NCBI GenBank assembly: GCA_001464955.1
Contig: LNEM01000030.1
Span: forward strand, 124,001 to 188,000
From: Rhizobiales bacterium Ga0077537
GTDB lineage: Bacteria; Pseudomonadota; Alphaproteobacteria; Rhizobiales; Hyphomicrobiaceae
Reading direction: 5' to 3'
DNA length: 64,000 nucleotides
Shown: positions 1-9,836 of the stretch, in pieces
Numbering within the stretch: the stretch's first letter is position 1
Layout: each line of letters begins with the position of its first letter
Position numbers and translations under genes: made by a program
Notes under the pieces: generated by a model
Database searches by the model: none
Seen by the model: the letters and a program-made list of their open reading frames with translations, nothing else
Told to the model about the DNA's origin: nothing

Positions 1-2
1 TT

Positions 3-413
3 GAAGTCGAGGCCATGGTCGCCAACAAGGACATCGGCTTCGTGAGCAAGGGCCAGAAGGCGACGGTCAAGATCGAGGCCTTCCCGTTCACACGCTTCGG
101 CACCATCGACGCGGAAGTCGTGAAGGTTTCCGTCGACGCCATCGAGGAACGGAACGCGACGGCACTCATGGACGCATCGGCGGCGGCCCGGCCTCAAGGC
201 GGTGGTCAGAGCCGATCGGCGCCGGGGCAGAACCTGGTGTTTCCGGCCACCTTGCGGCTCGATCGCCGCTCGATCAACGTCGGTGGCAAGGCCATTCCGC
301 TCACCCCCGGCATGGCCGTGACCGTGGAGATCAAGACCGGCGAGCGGCGCGCGATCAGCTACATCCTTTCGCCACTCGGCGAGATCCTCGGCGCGTCCGG
401 AAACGAGCGCTGA
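3..413 (+). CDS. HlyD-type membrane fusion protein, C-terminal end (partial)
   Basis: The frame is open from the left edge of the window, so only the last ~136 residues are present. The piece reads as the end of a type I secretion periplasmic adaptor: a beta-barrel segment around V-A-N-K-D-I-G-F-V followed by GQKATVKIEAFPFTRFGTI, and a closing strand with LTPGMAVTVEIKTGERRAI and a hydrophobic end ISYILSPLG. That order is typical of HlyD/EmrA-like adaptors, which link an inner-membrane ABC exporter to an outer-membrane channel. The ABC and outer-membrane partners would lie to the left of the window. An internal ATG at 15 is not the real start. Confidence 0.85.
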   Translation, partial: EVEAMVANKDIGFVSKGQKATVKIEAFPFTRFGTIDAEVVKVSVDAIEERNATALMDASAAARPQGGGQSRSAPGQNLVFPATLRLDRRSINVGGKAIPLTPGMAVTVEIKTGERRAISYILSPLGEILGASGNER

Positions 414-417
414 CGGC

Positions 418-1452
418 TTACGGAAGTGTCAATGTCCCGGCAGCCTTGGCGATCACGGTATCGCCCCGCACCACACCGGCCTCGGCCTCGTAGCGACCTG
501 CCGCCCAGCGCGCGGTGGTGAGCCGCTTGCCCGCCCCGACCACGCGGATCGCCTGTGCCCGTTCGAGCGGCGCCGTCGTGTGTGCGACGCGAAACCCGCT
601 CGGGCCGTTGATCTCGATCCGCAGCCGATCGCCCGCCGCCAGTTTGATCGCGCGCACGTAGAACACGAGCTGCGGACTGTCGCTGCGCACTATTGGAGCC
701 GCGTCATGATCGCGCTCCAGCGCCTGCCACTGCGGAATGACCTCCGAGAACCCGACCTGGATGATGTCGGCCGGCCGATAGGCGCCATCACGCGCCATGG
801 CGGCCGACCAGAGCCCCCGCGTCGCGTCGGCCGCCCGGCACGCACCGGAGAGAGAGGCGGCCTTTCCCGTTCCGAGCCCGGTGTAGGGGTCGAGTTCGCG
901 GCCATCGCGGCGGACGACGAAATGCAGGTGCGCAAAATCGGCGAGCCCCGAGTATCCGACCCGCCCGAGCGCCTCGCCGACGCGAACCGCTTGCCCCGGC
1001 CGCACGGCGACGCTGCCTTCAAGCAGATGGCAGTATTGCGTCTCGAGCCCGCCCGCGTGCTGGAGGATCACGCCGTTGCCGCACTCCCGATCACCGATCG
1101 CAGTCCGCCCTCGTTCGCGCGCAAAGGCGTCCGCGACCCCATCTCGAACGCGCAGCACGGTCCCGTCAGCCGCCGCCAGAACGCCGACGCCGCCCCGCGC
1201 CTGCGCCGCCGACAAGAGCCGGAAATCGATGCCGTTGTGGCCGTCATAGGTCGCCGCGCCACAGGCGTGATCGCTGACGCCGCCGCTGCCGTCGACGTCG
1301 GCGTAGTGCTGGACGAAACAGGTCCGCCCGAGTTCGCATGCGACGGGGAGCGCGAGGCGTGGTGCGTCCTGCGCCACCGCACCCGCAGCGAACAGGAGCG
1401 CTGCGCCGGCGAGACCCCTGGCCGCGACGCGCTGTGCCGCTCGCCGCGTCAC
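418..1452 (-). CDS. Secreted M23 (LytM-type) metallopeptidase
   Basis: A 344-residue protein. The GTG start at 1450-1452 overlaps the rmlD stop (GTGA), which signals translational coupling; the longer open frame upstream lies inside rmlD and is not used. The first ~30 residues form a signal peptide ending in AVAQ. The M23 zinc site is complete: HNGIDF near residue 100 (H and D ligands), a QYCHLL segment, and the final AHLHF motif. A beta-rich C-terminal domain of ~130 residues follows. It probably trims peptidoglycan cross-links or regulates amidases in the periplasm. It ends 4 bases from the convergent HlyD stop. Confidence 0.85.
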   Translation of the reverse strand: MTRRAAQRVAARGLAGAALLFAAGAVAQDAPRLALPVACELGRTCFVQHYADVDGSGGVSDHACGAATYDGHNGIDFRLLSAAQARGGVGVLAAADGTVLRVRDGVADAFARERGRTAIGDRECGNGVILQHAGGLETQYCHLLEGSVAVRPGQAVRVGEALGRVGYSGLADFAHLHFVVRRDGRELDPYTGLGTGKAASLSGACRAADATRGLWSAAMARDGAYRPADIIQVGFSEVIPQWQALERDHDAAPIVRSDSPQLVFYVRAIKLAAGDRLRIEINGPSGFRVAHTTAPLERAQAIRVVGAGKRLTTARWAAGRYEAEAGVVRGDTVIAKAAGTLTLP

Positions 1453-2339
1453 GCGACCAGCCGTTTGACGCACGCGGCGACGCCGTCCTGCCAGGGCGGC
1501 AGCCGGATCCCCGCCACCGTCGCGAGCTTGCTGCAGTCGAGCTGCGAGTTCATCGGCCGGCGGGCGGGTGTCGGATAGTCCTGCGTCCCGATCGCGTCCA
1601 CCCGCGCCGACGGCCCACCGAGGTCCGCCGAGACGCGAAACACTTCGCGCGCGAGGCCGCACCATGTCACCGATCCTTGGCCGGCGGCATGATACGTGCC
1701 CCAGATCGATGCCGTAGCATCGGCGCCGGAGGCGAGCCGCGCCAGCTCCAGCACGGCGGCCGCGAGATGCGGCGCATAGGTCGGGCACCCGGCCTGATCG
1801 TCCACCACACGGACGACATCACGCTCGCCCGCGAGCCGCAGCATGGTGCGCACGAAATTGGCGCCCCCTGCGCTGTGCACCCACGACGTCCGTACGATGA
1901 TGTGGCGTGGCGTGGCCGCGGCCACCGCCTGCTCGCCCGCGAGCTTCGACCGGCCGTAGACGCCGAGCGGGTTGGTCGCATCGGTCTCGACGTAGGCGCC
2001 AGCCTTCGTGCCGTCGAACACATAGTCGGTCGAGACGTGGATGATGGCCGCCCCTCGGCTCGCCGCCGCCTCGGCCAGAAGGCGCGCACCGTCGTGATTG
2101 AGAGCGAAGGCGGCTTGCGGCTCGCTCTCCGCCTTGTCGACTGCGGTATACGCGGCGGTGTTGATGATCACGTCCGGCCGGAAATCCGTCATGGCCCTCG
2201 TGATCGTCGCCGGCTCGCACAGATCGAGCGCCGGCCGTCCGACGGCGAGTGCGGTAACATCGGCGCTCGCCGGGGCCAGTTCCACGAGAGAGCGGGCGAG
2301 TTGCCCCTGCCAGCCGGCAATCAAGAGACGCATCGGCAA
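1449..2339 (-). CDS. rmlD: dTDP-4-dehydrorhamnose reductase
   Basis: A 296-residue short-chain dehydrogenase/reductase of the extended type. It performs the last step of dTDP-L-rhamnose synthesis, reducing dTDP-4-keto-L-rhamnose with NAD(P)H. Visible signs are the N-terminal GxxGQL nucleotide-binding turn (IAGWQGQLARSL), INTAAYTAVDKAE, HVSTDYVFDG, and the YGRSKLAGE catalytic Tyr/Lys. Length fits the family (~290). Rhamnose genes rmlA, rmlC and rmlB sit together at 20.3-22.8 kb, so the pathway is complete here but split. The downstream M23 gene overlaps its stop. Confidence 0.93.
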   Translation of the reverse strand: MPMRLLIAGWQGQLARSLVELAPASADVTALAVGRPALDLCEPATITRAMTDFRPDVIINTAAYTAVDKAESEPQAAFALNHDGARLLAEAAASRGAAIIHVSTDYVFDGTKAGAYVETDATNPLGVYGRSKLAGEQAVAAATPRHIIVRTSWVHSAGGANFVRTMLRLAGERDVVRVVDDQAGCPTYAPHLAAAVLELARLASGADATASIWGTYHAAGQGSVTWCGLAREVFRVSADLGGPSARVDAIGTQDYPTPARRPMNSQLDCSKLATVAGIRLPPWQDGVAACVKRLVA

Positions 2340-2426
2340 CCCCTGTGTTCCGTGTCACACTGAGAGAGCCTGATCAGCAAGTCCTGAATTTGGCGTATAC
2401 GCCGCGCCAGTCCTCCCGCCGACGTT

Positions 2427-3182
2427 TCAGGCCCAGGCCTCGGCATCCTTGAGCACGCCGACGATCGCATCGCGGCAAACGACGGCCAGCCGTTCGCCCT
2501 TCTCCCGGCTCGCCCGCCGCGCGTCGCCGACGACTCCGGTGTCGGAGAACGACTTGTAGCTCCGGAAGCGTGCGACGCCGAGCGGCCGCGGCGTCGAGTG
2601 GGTCGGTCCGACGGCTTCAGGAAGCTTGTCGTGCCGGACGAGATCCGGCGCCAGCGCCATCATCAGGGATGTCTCGCCTTCGCAGGCGTGACGGATACGC
2701 TCCTGATCTTCGAGCACGGTGTCGATACCCGGTTGGGCCAGCTCGAAATAGGTCGTCGCCCTCACCTTGAGGCCCGTTTCGACGGCGAAATCGGGGAGGA
2801 ACGCGGCCAGCGCCGAGATATTGCCGCCGTGGCCGTTGACGATCAGCACCTTCTTGAAGCCGTGGCGCTCGATGCTCTTCAGGAAAGCGAGCAGCACCGC
2901 CCGGTAGGTGGGAATGTCGAACGTGAACGTTCCGCCGAAGGCCATGTGATGCTCGGCCATGCCGCACCAGAGCGTCGGCGCCACGATCACCGGCATCTCG
3001 CCCTGCACCGCCTCAGCCGCGAGCCGGCAGACGCCCTCGCAGAGCACCGTGTCGACGCCGACAGCCAGATGCGGCCCATGTTGCTCCATCGATGCGACCG
3101 GCAGGAGGACCGTCGCATCGGCTGCCGCCAGCGCCCGGATCTCGGCGGCGGTGAGTTCCTTCCACATCGGACTTTGGGTCAT
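2427..3182 (-). CDS. Creatininase-family amidohydrolase
   Basis: A 251-residue protein starting at an ATG with GAGGAG eight bases upstream. The frame stays open far beyond this start, but the upstream part runs antisense through the cyclase gene and is not coding. Family marks are LPVASMEQHGPHLAVGVD (metal-binding E and H), WCGMAEHHMAFGGTFT, and VNGHGGN, followed by ACEGETSLMM with a metal-binding Glu. Members include creatininase, mycofactocin peptidase MftE and pyrimidine-pathway hydrolases, so the substrate cannot be named. It is divergent from the cyclase gene, with ~130 bases between them. Confidence 0.85.
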   Translation of the reverse strand: MTQSPMWKELTAAEIRALAAADATVLLPVASMEQHGPHLAVGVDTVLCEGVCRLAAEAVQGEMPVIVAPTLWCGMAEHHMAFGGTFTFDIPTYRAVLLAFLKSIERHGFKKVLIVNGHGGNISALAAFLPDFAVETGLKVRATTYFELAQPGIDTVLEDQERIRHACEGETSLMMALAPDLVRHDKLPEAVGPTHSTPRPLGVARFRSYKSFSDTGVVGDARRASREKGERLAVVCRDAIVGVLKDAEAWA

Positions 3183-3314
3183 GGCTTTGCTCCTCGCGCC
3201 GCTGAACGGATCGGCCTCGATTGACGCACCGAGTGCCACGATGCGACCCTTAGGCGTCCAAGGCGTCGTTCGCAACGCGAACCAGAGATAATCGCCACAA
3301 TGTGGAGGAAACCG

Positions 3315-4370
3315 ATGTCCAAGCGTACCCCGTCCGAGGCGAGCACCGAGCTCCCCGCTTCCATCGAAGGCCCGGCCGATGCCGATCGCCGATCGCTCCT
3401 GACGGGTGCGCTCGGCGCGTTGTTCGGCGGCGCGGCATTGTCGGAGACCGCCATCGCCCAGACACCCGGCAAGCAGTGGTGGCCGTCGCGCTGGGGCCCC
3501 GGCGATCAAGCTGGCGCCTCCAACTGGATCACGGCCGAGAAGGTGCTCGACACAATCAAGCTCATCAAGACGGGCAAGGTCTACGAGATCGGCCGCGTCT
3601 ACGAGGCCTCGATGCCGAAGTTCGGCCAGCGCGCCTTCACCCTCCGCATCCCGGGCACGCCGACGGGCGGCCCGCTGGGCACCAACGGCGTCATCTGGAA
3701 CGACGAATTCCTGGCGACCGAAATCGGACAGGTCGGCACGCAGTTCGACGGCCTCGGCCACATCGGCGTCGCGAGCAAGGATAGCGACCGCTCCGAAATG
3801 CGCTTCTACAATGGCGTCACGGCCGTCGAGATGGCCGACCCCTATGGCCTGAAGAAGCTCGGCATGGAGCACGTGAAGCCGATCCTGACGCGGGGCTGGC
3901 TGTTCAACATCGCAGCGTTGCGCGGCCGCCGCATGAACCTCGGCGAGGAGGTCAAGCTCGCCGACATCCGCGAGGCCATGCAGCGCCAGAAGATCGCCGA
4001 GGCCGACATCAAGCCCGGCGATGCGGTGTTCTTCCACACCGGCTGGGGCGCGCTCTGGGGCAAGGACAACGAGATGTTCGGCAAGGGCGCTCCGGGCATC
4101 GGCATGGAAGGCGCGCGCTGGTGCGTCGAGCGGCAGGTCTGCGTCGTTGGCGCTGACACCTGGCCGGTCGAGGTCGTGCCCAATCCCGACAGCAAGCAGG
4201 CCTTCCCGGTGCATCAGGAGCTGATCGCCAAGAACGGCATCTTCATCCACGAAAACCTGGACTTCACCGAACTTGCCAACGACACCGTATCGTCCTTCGC
4301 CTACATGATGATGCCGCTGCGCATCAAGGGCGCGACGGGTTCGCCGGGACGGCCGATCGCAATCGTCTGA
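3315..4370 (+). CDS. Cyclase-family (kynurenine-formamidase-like) protein, probably Tat-exported
   Basis: A 351-residue protein. The ATG at 3315 is chosen over the ATG at 3300 because GGAGG (3304-3308) sits just upstream of it. The N-terminus [19 protein letters not shown] resembles a twin-arginine signal. The family motif appears as [11 protein letters not shown] (metal-binding D and H), and the C-terminal part carries [16 protein letters not shown], characteristic of the cyclase superfamily. The substrate is unknown; these enzymes hydrolyse amides or lactones. It may share regulation with the divergent creatininase-family gene. Confidence 0.85.
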   Translation: MSKRTPSEASTELPASIEGPADADRRSLLTGALGALFGGAALSETAIAQTPGKQWWPSRWGPGDQAGASNWITAEKVLDTIKLIKTGKVYEIGRVYEASMPKFGQRAFTLRIPGTPTGGPLGTNGVIWNDEFLATEIGQVGTQFDGLGHIGVASKDSDRSEMRFYNGVTAVEMADPYGLKKLGMEHVKPILTRGWLFNIAALRGRRMNLGEEVKLADIREAMQRQKIAEADIKPGDAVFFHTGWGALWGKDNEMFGKGAPGIGMEGARWCVERQVCVVGADTWPVEVVPNPDSKQAFPVHQELIAKNGIFIHENLDFTELANDTVSSFAYMMMPLRIKGATGSPGRPIAIV

Positions 4371-4402
4371 GCGCGCGGCGAACACGCTGGGAGGCAGGTT
4401 CG

Positions 4403-5899
4403 ATGGCAGGTCACGTCCTCGCGCTCGATCAGGGCACGACATCGAGCCGGGCCTTGCTGTTCGGCCCGTCCATGACCGTCGTAGCCACGGCCCAGCAGGA
4501 ACTGACCCAGCACTTCCCCGCGGAAGGCTGGGTCGAGCACGACCCCGAGGAGATCTGGCGCACGACGTTCGAGACGGCGGGCCAGACCCTCACCCGGGCC
4601 GGCGTTTCGGCATCGGACGTTGCCGCCATCGGCATCGCCAACCAGCGTGAGACGACGGTCGTCTGGGACCGGCGCACCGGGCGCGCGATCCATCGGGCGA
4701 TCGTCTGGCAGGACCGCCGGACGACGGCCGAGTGCGCGCGCCTCGCAGCGAGCGGCCTCGACGCGCTGGTGCGCGAGCGGACGGGCCTTCTCCTCGATCC
4801 CTATTTCTCCGCGACAAAGGTCGCCTGGCTGCTCGACACCATCCCCGGCGCACGACGCGACGCCGAGAACGGTCATCTGGCCTTCGGCACCATCGACAGC
4901 TTCCTGCTGTGGCGCCTCACCGGCGGTCGCGTTCACGCGACCGACGCCACCAACGCCGCACGCACCATGCTGTTCGACATCCGGCGTGGCGTCTGGGACG
5001 ACGAACTGCTGACGGCGTTCCGCATCCCCGCAGTCGTGCTTCCTGTGGTCTGCGACAACGCCGGGCATCTCGGCGACACCGACCCGGCGCTGTTCGGCGG
5101 CAGCATCGCCATCCGTGGCATGGCCGGCGACCAGCAGGCCGCAACCGTCGGTCAGGCGTGTTTTGCGCCCGGCATGATGAAATCCACGTACGGCACGGGA
5201 TGCTTTGCGCTGCTCAACACGGGCGACACGCCCGTCACGTCGCACAATCGCCTGCTGACGACGATCGCCTACCAGCTCGAGGGCCGACGGACCTATGCGC
5301 TGGAGGGTTCGATCTTCGTCGCCGGCGCCGCAGTCCAATGGCTGCGCGACGGGCTTCGCATGATCGGCTCGGCCGCCGAGACGGGTCCGTTGGCAGAGAC
5401 AGCCGACACGTCCCAGGACGTCGTCATGGTCCCCGCCTTCGTCGGTCTCGGCGCCCCCTACTGGAACCCGGAGGCCCGCGGCGCGCTCTTCGGTCTGACG
5501 CGCGCCACGGGTCCGGCCGAGATTGCACGCGCCACGCTCATGTCTGTCGCCTTCCAGACCCGCGACCTGATCGAAGCCATGCGCAAGGACTGGCCGGGCC
5601 AGGGCGACACGGTCATTCGCGTCGACGGCGGCATGGTGGCGAGCGACTGGCTGCTGCAGGCGATTGCCGACATGGTGGACGCACCCGTCGAACGCCCGCA
5701 CCTCCTGGAGACGACGGCCCTCGGCGCGGCCTGGCTCGCCGGCCATTCGGCCGGCGTGTGGCCGGATCAGGCTGGCTTTGCCCGCTCCCTCGCCGTCGAA
5801 CGTCGCTTTGCGCCTGCCGTGCCCGACGACGAGCGCCAACGCCGCTACGCCGCGTGGCAGAGAGCCGTTGCAGCCGTGATCGGCTTTGCGCAGCATTGA
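4403..5899 (+). CDS. glpK: Glycerol kinase
   Basis: A 498-residue FGGY-family kinase that phosphorylates glycerol to sn-glycerol 3-phosphate with ATP. Length matches bacterial GlpK (~500). Visible motifs are [13 protein letters not shown] at the N-terminus, the WQDRRT substrate loop, [14 protein letters not shown], and the C-terminal [17 protein letters not shown]-binding region. GGAGG lies upstream of the ATG. No glpF or regulator lies beside it; the matching glycerol-3-phosphate dehydrogenase is 28 kb away behind the sarcosine oxidase operon. It converges on paaE with a 14-base gap. Confidence 0.95.
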   Translation: MAGHVLALDQGTTSSRALLFGPSMTVVATAQQELTQHFPAEGWVEHDPEEIWRTTFETAGQTLTRAGVSASDVAAIGIANQRETTVVWDRRTGRAIHRAIVWQDRRTTAECARLAASGLDALVRERTGLLLDPYFSATKVAWLLDTIPGARRDAENGHLAFGTIDSFLLWRLTGGRVHATDATNAARTMLFDIRRGVWDDELLTAFRIPAVVLPVVCDNAGHLGDTDPALFGGSIAIRGMAGDQQAATVGQACFAPGMMKSTYGTGCFALLNTGDTPVTSHNRLLTTIAYQLEGRRTYALEGSIFVAGAAVQWLRDGLRMIGSAAETGPLAETADTSQDVVMVPAFVGLGAPYWNPEARGALFGLTRATGPAEIARATLMSVAFQTRDLIEAMRKDWPGQGDTVIRVDGGMVASDWLLQAIADMVDAPVERPHLLETTALGAAWLAGHSAGVWPDQAGFARSLAVERRFAPAVPDDERQRRYAAWQRAVAAVIGFAQH

Positions 5900-5913
5900 G
5901 CGCCGCCCACGCC

Positions 5914-7008
5914 CTACATCTGGTCGTAGTCGATGACGACGCGCGCGCATCCGGGCTTGGCCACCGTCTGGCACGTCAGGACGAAGCCCTGCTCCGTCTC
6001 CCAGGGCTCGAGGCTGTAGTTGAGGCGCATAGCGACGTCGCCCTCGGTCACCTTCGCTCGGCATGTCGAGCACATGCCGCCCTTGCACGAGTAGGGCACG
6101 CGAAGACCGGAACGGAGCGCTGCATCGAGCAGCGCCTCGCCCGGTCGCCAGGGAAAGCGGCGGCGGACGCCGTCGATGATGGCCACCGCCTCGATGTCCG
6201 CGCCGGTCACGTCGCGAGCGGCCTGAACGGGCGCGTCCGTCTCGCGCTGCGCCGCCGCGCCGCCGGCTGCCGCGAAGAACTCGTGATGGATGTGCTCGCG
6301 CGGCACGCCGAGCGCCATCAGCGCCTGCCGGACGTCCTTGATCATGGAGCCGGGCCCGCACACGAAATAGTCGTCCACATCCTCGAGCCGGAAGATGTGG
6401 CGGGCGAACGCGGTGACCTTGTCGCCATCGATGCGCCCGTCGAGCATCGGCGAGTCGCTCGCCTCGCTGCGCGACATCACATGCACGAGCGTGAAGCGAT
6501 CGAGGTGCGTGTCCTTGAGGTCTTCCAGCCGCTCGCGAAAGATGATGCTGTCGCTATCGCGGTTGCCATAGATCAGCGTGAACCGTCGTCCGTCGGGCTG
6601 GGCCAGGGCGTGCTCGGCCATGGCGATGACGGGCGTGATCCCCGCGCCGGCGGCGAACGCGACGACGTGCCCGTGCGCGCCACGCGGCTCGGGCAGAACG
6701 AACCGGCCGGTCGGCGGCATCGCCTCGAGCGTCGCGCCGGCGGCAAGCGCGCGATGCGCCCACTCCGAGAACTGCCCACCCGGAATTCGCTTGATGGCGA
6801 CGGCAAGGCCGGCAGCGTCCGGTCGCGAGCAGATCGAGTATGTCCGCCGAAGCTCCGCGCCGTCCGGCGCGGCGCGAAGCGTCAGGTGCTGGCCGGGCTT
6901 GTAGAGGAAATCGGCGCGCAACTCGTCAGGCAGATCGAACGCGACGACGAGGCAGTCGTCCGTTTCACGGTGCACGCTGCGGACCACGAGGGGTGTGAAG
7001 TCGTGCAT
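5914..7008 (-). CDS. paaE: Phenylacetyl-CoA epoxidase reductase subunit
   Basis: A 364-residue flavodoxin reductase with a C-terminal plant-type ferredoxin domain. It passes electrons from NADPH through FAD and a 2Fe-2S cluster to the PaaAC di-iron oxygenase. The FAD motif (RTYSICS), the NAD-binding GAGITP segment and the cluster ligands CKGGMCSTC plus a distal Cys in VLTCQTV are all visible. It is the last gene of paaABCDE, 10 bases after paaD. Confidence 0.95.
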   Translation of the reverse strand: MHDFTPLVVRSVHRETDDCLVVAFDLPDELRADFLYKPGQHLTLRAAPDGAELRRTYSICSRPDAAGLAVAIKRIPGGQFSEWAHRALAAGATLEAMPPTGRFVLPEPRGAHGHVVAFAAGAGITPVIAMAEHALAQPDGRRFTLIYGNRDSDSIIFRERLEDLKDTHLDRFTLVHVMSRSEASDSPMLDGRIDGDKVTAFARHIFRLEDVDDYFVCGPGSMIKDVRQALMALGVPREHIHHEFFAAAGGAAAQRETDAPVQAARDVTGADIEAVAIIDGVRRRFPWRPGEALLDAALRSGLRVPYSCKGGMCSTCRAKVTEGDVAMRLNYSLEPWETEQGFVLTCQTVAKPGCARVVIDYDQM

Positions 7009-7018
7009 CGCGAGCCCT

Positions 7019-7522
7019 CTACAGGCACTTGAAGACGTCGAACGGCTCCCGGCACGCCACGCACCGCCAGAGCGATTTGCAGGGCGTCGATCCGAACTCC
7101 GAGATGAGCGTCGTCTCGCGCGAGCCGCACCGAACGCACGCGACGGCCGCTGCCCGGTCCCGCGACGGTGGCGGCGCGATACCGTAGGCGAGAAGCTTGC
7201 GACGTCCCGTCTCCGTGATGTCGTCGGTCGACCACGCCGGCGAGAGAACGATCTCGACGCGGGTGTCGGCGATCCCGGCAGCCAGCAACGCCGCCTCCAC
7301 GTCCATCCGGATCGCGAGCGTTGCCGGGCAGCCGGTGTAGGTGGGCGTCAGCGCGACGACGATCGTGCCGTCGCGCCGCGAGACGGACCTCAGGATGCCG
7401 AGATCCGCGAGCGTCACGACGGGGATTTCGGGATCGGGCACACCGGCCGCGACGGACCATGCGCGCTCGACCTCCAGATCGGCGGCCGCCACGGCAACGG
7501 TGCTCGGCGGGTCCATCACCAT
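7019..7522 (-). CDS. paaD: PaaD, phenylacetyl-CoA epoxidase maturation protein
   Basis: A 167-residue protein with an N-terminal MIP18/DUF59 domain (VPDPEIPVVTLADLGI, PTYTGCPA) and a C-terminal four-cysteine zinc-ribbon-like segment (CVRCG ... CKSLWRCVAC). PaaD-type proteins help install the metal centre of the epoxidase. Two starts are possible: ATG at 7520-7522, or the third codon ATG at 7514-7516, which forms a TGATG overlap with the paaC stop. Either way it is translationally coupled to paaC. Confidence 0.92.
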   Translation of the reverse strand: MVMDPPSTVAVAAADLEVERAWSVAAGVPDPEIPVVTLADLGILRSVSRRDGTIVVALTPTYTGCPATLAIRMDVEAALLAAGIADTRVEIVLSPAWSTDDITETGRRKLLAYGIAPPPSRDRAAAVACVRCGSRETTLISEFGSTPCKSLWRCVACREPFDVFKCL

Positions 7523-8277
7523 GTCGCCCCCGGATGGGCACGCGCCAGCGATTGCATGTCCTCGAGCATCGGCGCGAGATGCGCGGTGTGCGCTCCCCGC
7601 CGCCCGCCCGTCAACGTGTGAGCGTCGCCATCCGGGCGCGCGAGCCCCGCCTCGCCGAGCACCCGGTCGAGCGTCGCCTGCCAGGGCGCGTGCAGCGTGG
7701 CGCGATCGGGAACGACGCCCGATGCGGCAAGCGCCGTCTCATCCGCATCCATCTCGAAAAGTTCGCCCGTCGCGGGCCAGAGCGCGTCGAGCGCGGCGCG
7801 CGTGCGGCGATGGCTCGCAGCCGTCCCGTCACCGAGCCGGATCACCCAGTCGCCGGCATGGCGCACGTGATAGGCCATTTCCTTGACGGCCTTGGCCGCG
7901 ATGTCGCGAAACCCGGCGTGCGTCGCGTGCTCCGCCGTCGCTGCGAAATAGGGATGCATGAACGCCGCGAAGAGAAGCTGCCGCATCATCGTCTGTGCGA
8001 AATCGCCGTTTGGCAGTTCGACCAGGATCACGTTGCGAAACGCGCTCGCGTCACGGAAATAGGCGAAGTCGTCCTCGCTGCGTCCCTCGCCTTCCATCTC
8101 GCCAGCGAGCGTATAGAAGAGCCGTGCCTGCCCGATGAGATCGAGCGCGAGGTTGGAAAGCGCGATGTCCTCTTCGAGTGTCGGCGCCCGGCTCGACCAC
8201 TGTGAGAGGCGATGCCCGAGCACCAGCGCGTCGTCGCCGAGTGCGATCGCCTGCTGGGCTTCAGCGCGTGACATCAT
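7516..8277 (-). CDS. paaC: Phenylacetyl-CoA epoxidase structural subunit PaaC
   Basis: A 253-residue ferritin-like protein that forms the structural partner of catalytic PaaA. The start is the ATG at 8275-8277, preceded by AGAGGA; an upstream ATG at 8301 lacks such a site. The helical core LGDDALVLGHRLSQW ... ALDLIGQARLFYTLAGE ... VKEMAYHVRHAGDWVIRLGDGT matches PaaC. The stop overlaps paaD. Confidence 0.92.
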   Translation of the reverse strand: MMSRAEAQQAIALGDDALVLGHRLSQWSSRAPTLEEDIALSNLALDLIGQARLFYTLAGEMEGEGRSEDDFAYFRDASAFRNVILVELPNGDFAQTMMRQLLFAAFMHPYFAATAEHATHAGFRDIAAKAVKEMAYHVRHAGDWVIRLGDGTAASHRRTRAALDALWPATGELFEMDADETALAASGVVPDRATLHAPWQATLDRVLGEAGLARPDGDAHTLTGGRRGAHTAHLAPMLEDMQSLARAHPGATW

Positions 8278-8328
8278 GGTCCTCTTGTCGATCTGGGGCA
8301 CCTCCGGCGCAATGGCCGCAAAGCCCGG

Positions 8329-8616
8329 CTACATGTGACCGACCTCGTCGGGAATGTCGTAGAAGGTCGGATGCCGATAGACCTTGGTCGAGGTCGGCTC
8401 GAACAGCTGGTCCTTGTCGTTGGGATCGGACGCGATGATCGCCGCCGAAGGCACGACCCAGATCGAGACGCTTTCCCCGCGCCGCGTGTAGACGTCACGC
8501 GCCGCCTGCAACGCGAGTGTCGCATCCGGCGCGTGCACCGATCCGCAATGGCGGTGCGGCAGACCCGAGCGGGGCCGGATGAAAACCTCCCAGATCGGCA
8601 TGGCAGTTTCGACCAT
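8329..8616 (-). CDS. paaB: Phenylacetyl-CoA epoxidase small subunit PaaB
   Basis: A 95-residue protein, the usual PaaB length. It is needed for epoxidase assembly and bridges PaaAC heterodimers. The start ATG at 8614-8616 has GGAG seven bases upstream; the open frame beyond it is antisense noise. Recognisable segments are PIWEVFIRPRSGLPHRHCGS near the N-terminus, the DVYTRR motif and a closing DIPDEVGHM. Confidence 0.93.
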   Translation of the reverse strand: MVETAMPIWEVFIRPRSGLPHRHCGSVHAPDATLALQAARDVYTRRGESVSIWVVPSAAIIASDPNDKDQLFEPTSTKVYRHPTFYDIPDEVGHM

Positions 8617-8648
8617 CGGATGCTCCAGAGTCCCCTGAGCCGTCAGCG

Positions 8649-9650
8649 TCACTCGGCGGCGACGCGCGTGACCTTCGCTTGTCGACGCTTCTCGGCGAAG
8701 GCGAGCGCCGCCTCCCGGACCCACGCGCCGTCGTCTTCCGTCTGCCGGCGATGCGCGAGACGCTGCGCGTTCATCGGGCCACCCCCGGCGAGCACACGCT
8801 TGAACTCGGCCCAGTCGATCTCGCCGTGCTGCCAGTGTCCGCTCGCCTCGTCGAGGCGGAGCGCCGGGTCGGGAAAGGTGAGCCCCAGATGCAACCCCTG
8901 CGGCACGGTCGCGTCGATGAAGCGCTGTCTCAACTCGTCATTGGAGAACCGCTTGATCTTCCAGCGCACACTATCCGCCGAATGGATGCTGTCGGTATCG
9001 GACGGCCCGAACATCATGAGCGCCGGCCACCACCAGCGATTGAGCGCATCCTGCGCCATGGCCTTCTGCGCGGCCGTGCCCCGACACAGCGTGAGCATGA
9101 TCTCGTAGCCCTGCCGCTGATGGAAGCTCTCCTCCTTGCACACCCGGATCATGGCGCGCGCGTAGGGCCCATAGCTGCACCGGCAGAGGGGGATCTGGTT
9201 CATGATCGCCGCGCCGTCGACGAGCCAGCCGATGACGCCGATGTCCGCCCAGGTCTCGGTCGGATAGTTGAAGATCGAGGAATACTTGGCCTTGCCGGAG
9301 AGGAGTTGCGCGTAGAGCTCCTCGCGTCGGACGCCGAGCGTCTCGGCTGCTGCGTAGAGATAGAGGCCGTGCCCCGCCTCGTCCTGGATCTTGGCGAGCA
9401 GCGCGGCCTTCCGGCGCAGCGACGGTGCCCGCGTGAGCCAGTTGCCCTCGGGCTGCATGCCGATCACCTCGGAATGCGCATGCTGCGAGATCTGCCTGAC
9501 GAGCGTCCGCCGGTAGGCCTCCGGCATCCAGTCGTTCGCCTCGATCTTGTCTTCGGCATCGATCGTCGCCTGGAACACGGCGAGCCGAGCGCTGTCCCCG
9601 GGCCGGCTGGTGTCCGACGTATCCTTGGTGTTCAGAGCCTGGGTGTACAT
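8649..9650 (-). CDS. paaA: Phenylacetyl-CoA epoxidase catalytic subunit PaaA
   Basis: A 333-residue di-iron oxygenase subunit that turns phenylacetyl-CoA into the ring 1,2-epoxide in aerobic hybrid degradation. Di-iron ligands lie in the helices around [22 protein letters not shown] and [13 protein letters not shown] (E...ExxH pattern). GGGAG precedes the ATG. It is the first gene of the minus-strand operon paaABCDE; genes for the ligase (paaK), isomerase (paaG) and ring-opening enzyme (paaZ) are not in the window. Confidence 0.95.
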   Translation of the reverse strand: MYTQALNTKDTSDTSRPGDSARLAVFQATIDAEDKIEANDWMPEAYRRTLVRQISQHAHSEVIGMQPEGNWLTRAPSLRRKAALLAKIQDEAGHGLYLYAAAETLGVRREELYAQLLSGKAKYSSIFNYPTETWADIGVIGWLVDGAAIMNQIPLCRCSYGPYARAMIRVCKEESFHQRQGYEIMLTLCRGTAAQKAMAQDALNRWWWPALMMFGPSDTDSIHSADSVRWKIKRFSNDELRQRFIDATVPQGLHLGLTFPDPALRLDEASGHWQHGEIDWAEFKRVLAGGGPMNAQRLAHRRQTEDDGAWVREAALAFAEKRRQAKVTRVAAE

Positions 9651-9748
9651 GAGCGCAAGCTCCCTTCATCCCGGGGCGACGATGCCTGAAAAGTTAGCAC
9701 GTTCGGCCCGGTTGCGGATAGCGCCCGGCGATGGAGTTCTGAAACGGC

Positions 9749-9780
9749 CGAGGCGCACCGTGGGAGAACGGTGCGCCTCG
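9749..9780 (-). terminator. Hairpin terminator downstream of the Tad/vWA gene
   Basis: A perfect 13-bp inverted repeat with a 6-base loop lies ~55 bases past the stop of the minus-strand Tad/vWA gene and ahead of paaA. On the minus strand it is followed by a weak T run (GCCGTTTC). It would separate the Tad/vWA transcript from the paa operon. Confidence 0.6.
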
Positions 9781-9836
9781 ATCGTCGGAGGGCTGTTCAG
9801 TTGGGAGAGCGCGCCGCCGGAGTGTGGAGTTTCGAG

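Noticed and set aside
2427-4442. Very long minus-strand frame antisense to the cyclase gene
   Set aside because: Only the first ~250 codons from 3182 carry family motifs and a ribosome-binding site; the rest is an open antisense frame typical of GC-rich DNA.
4732-7032. 766-codon plus-strand frame spanning glpK and paaE
   Set aside because: Arg/His-rich composition with no domain; it runs over two well-supported genes in other frames.
5914-9650. paa operon considered a novel di-iron oxygenase cluster
   Set aside because: All five subunits in normal order with intact motifs make it a standard phenylacetyl-CoA epoxidase operon.
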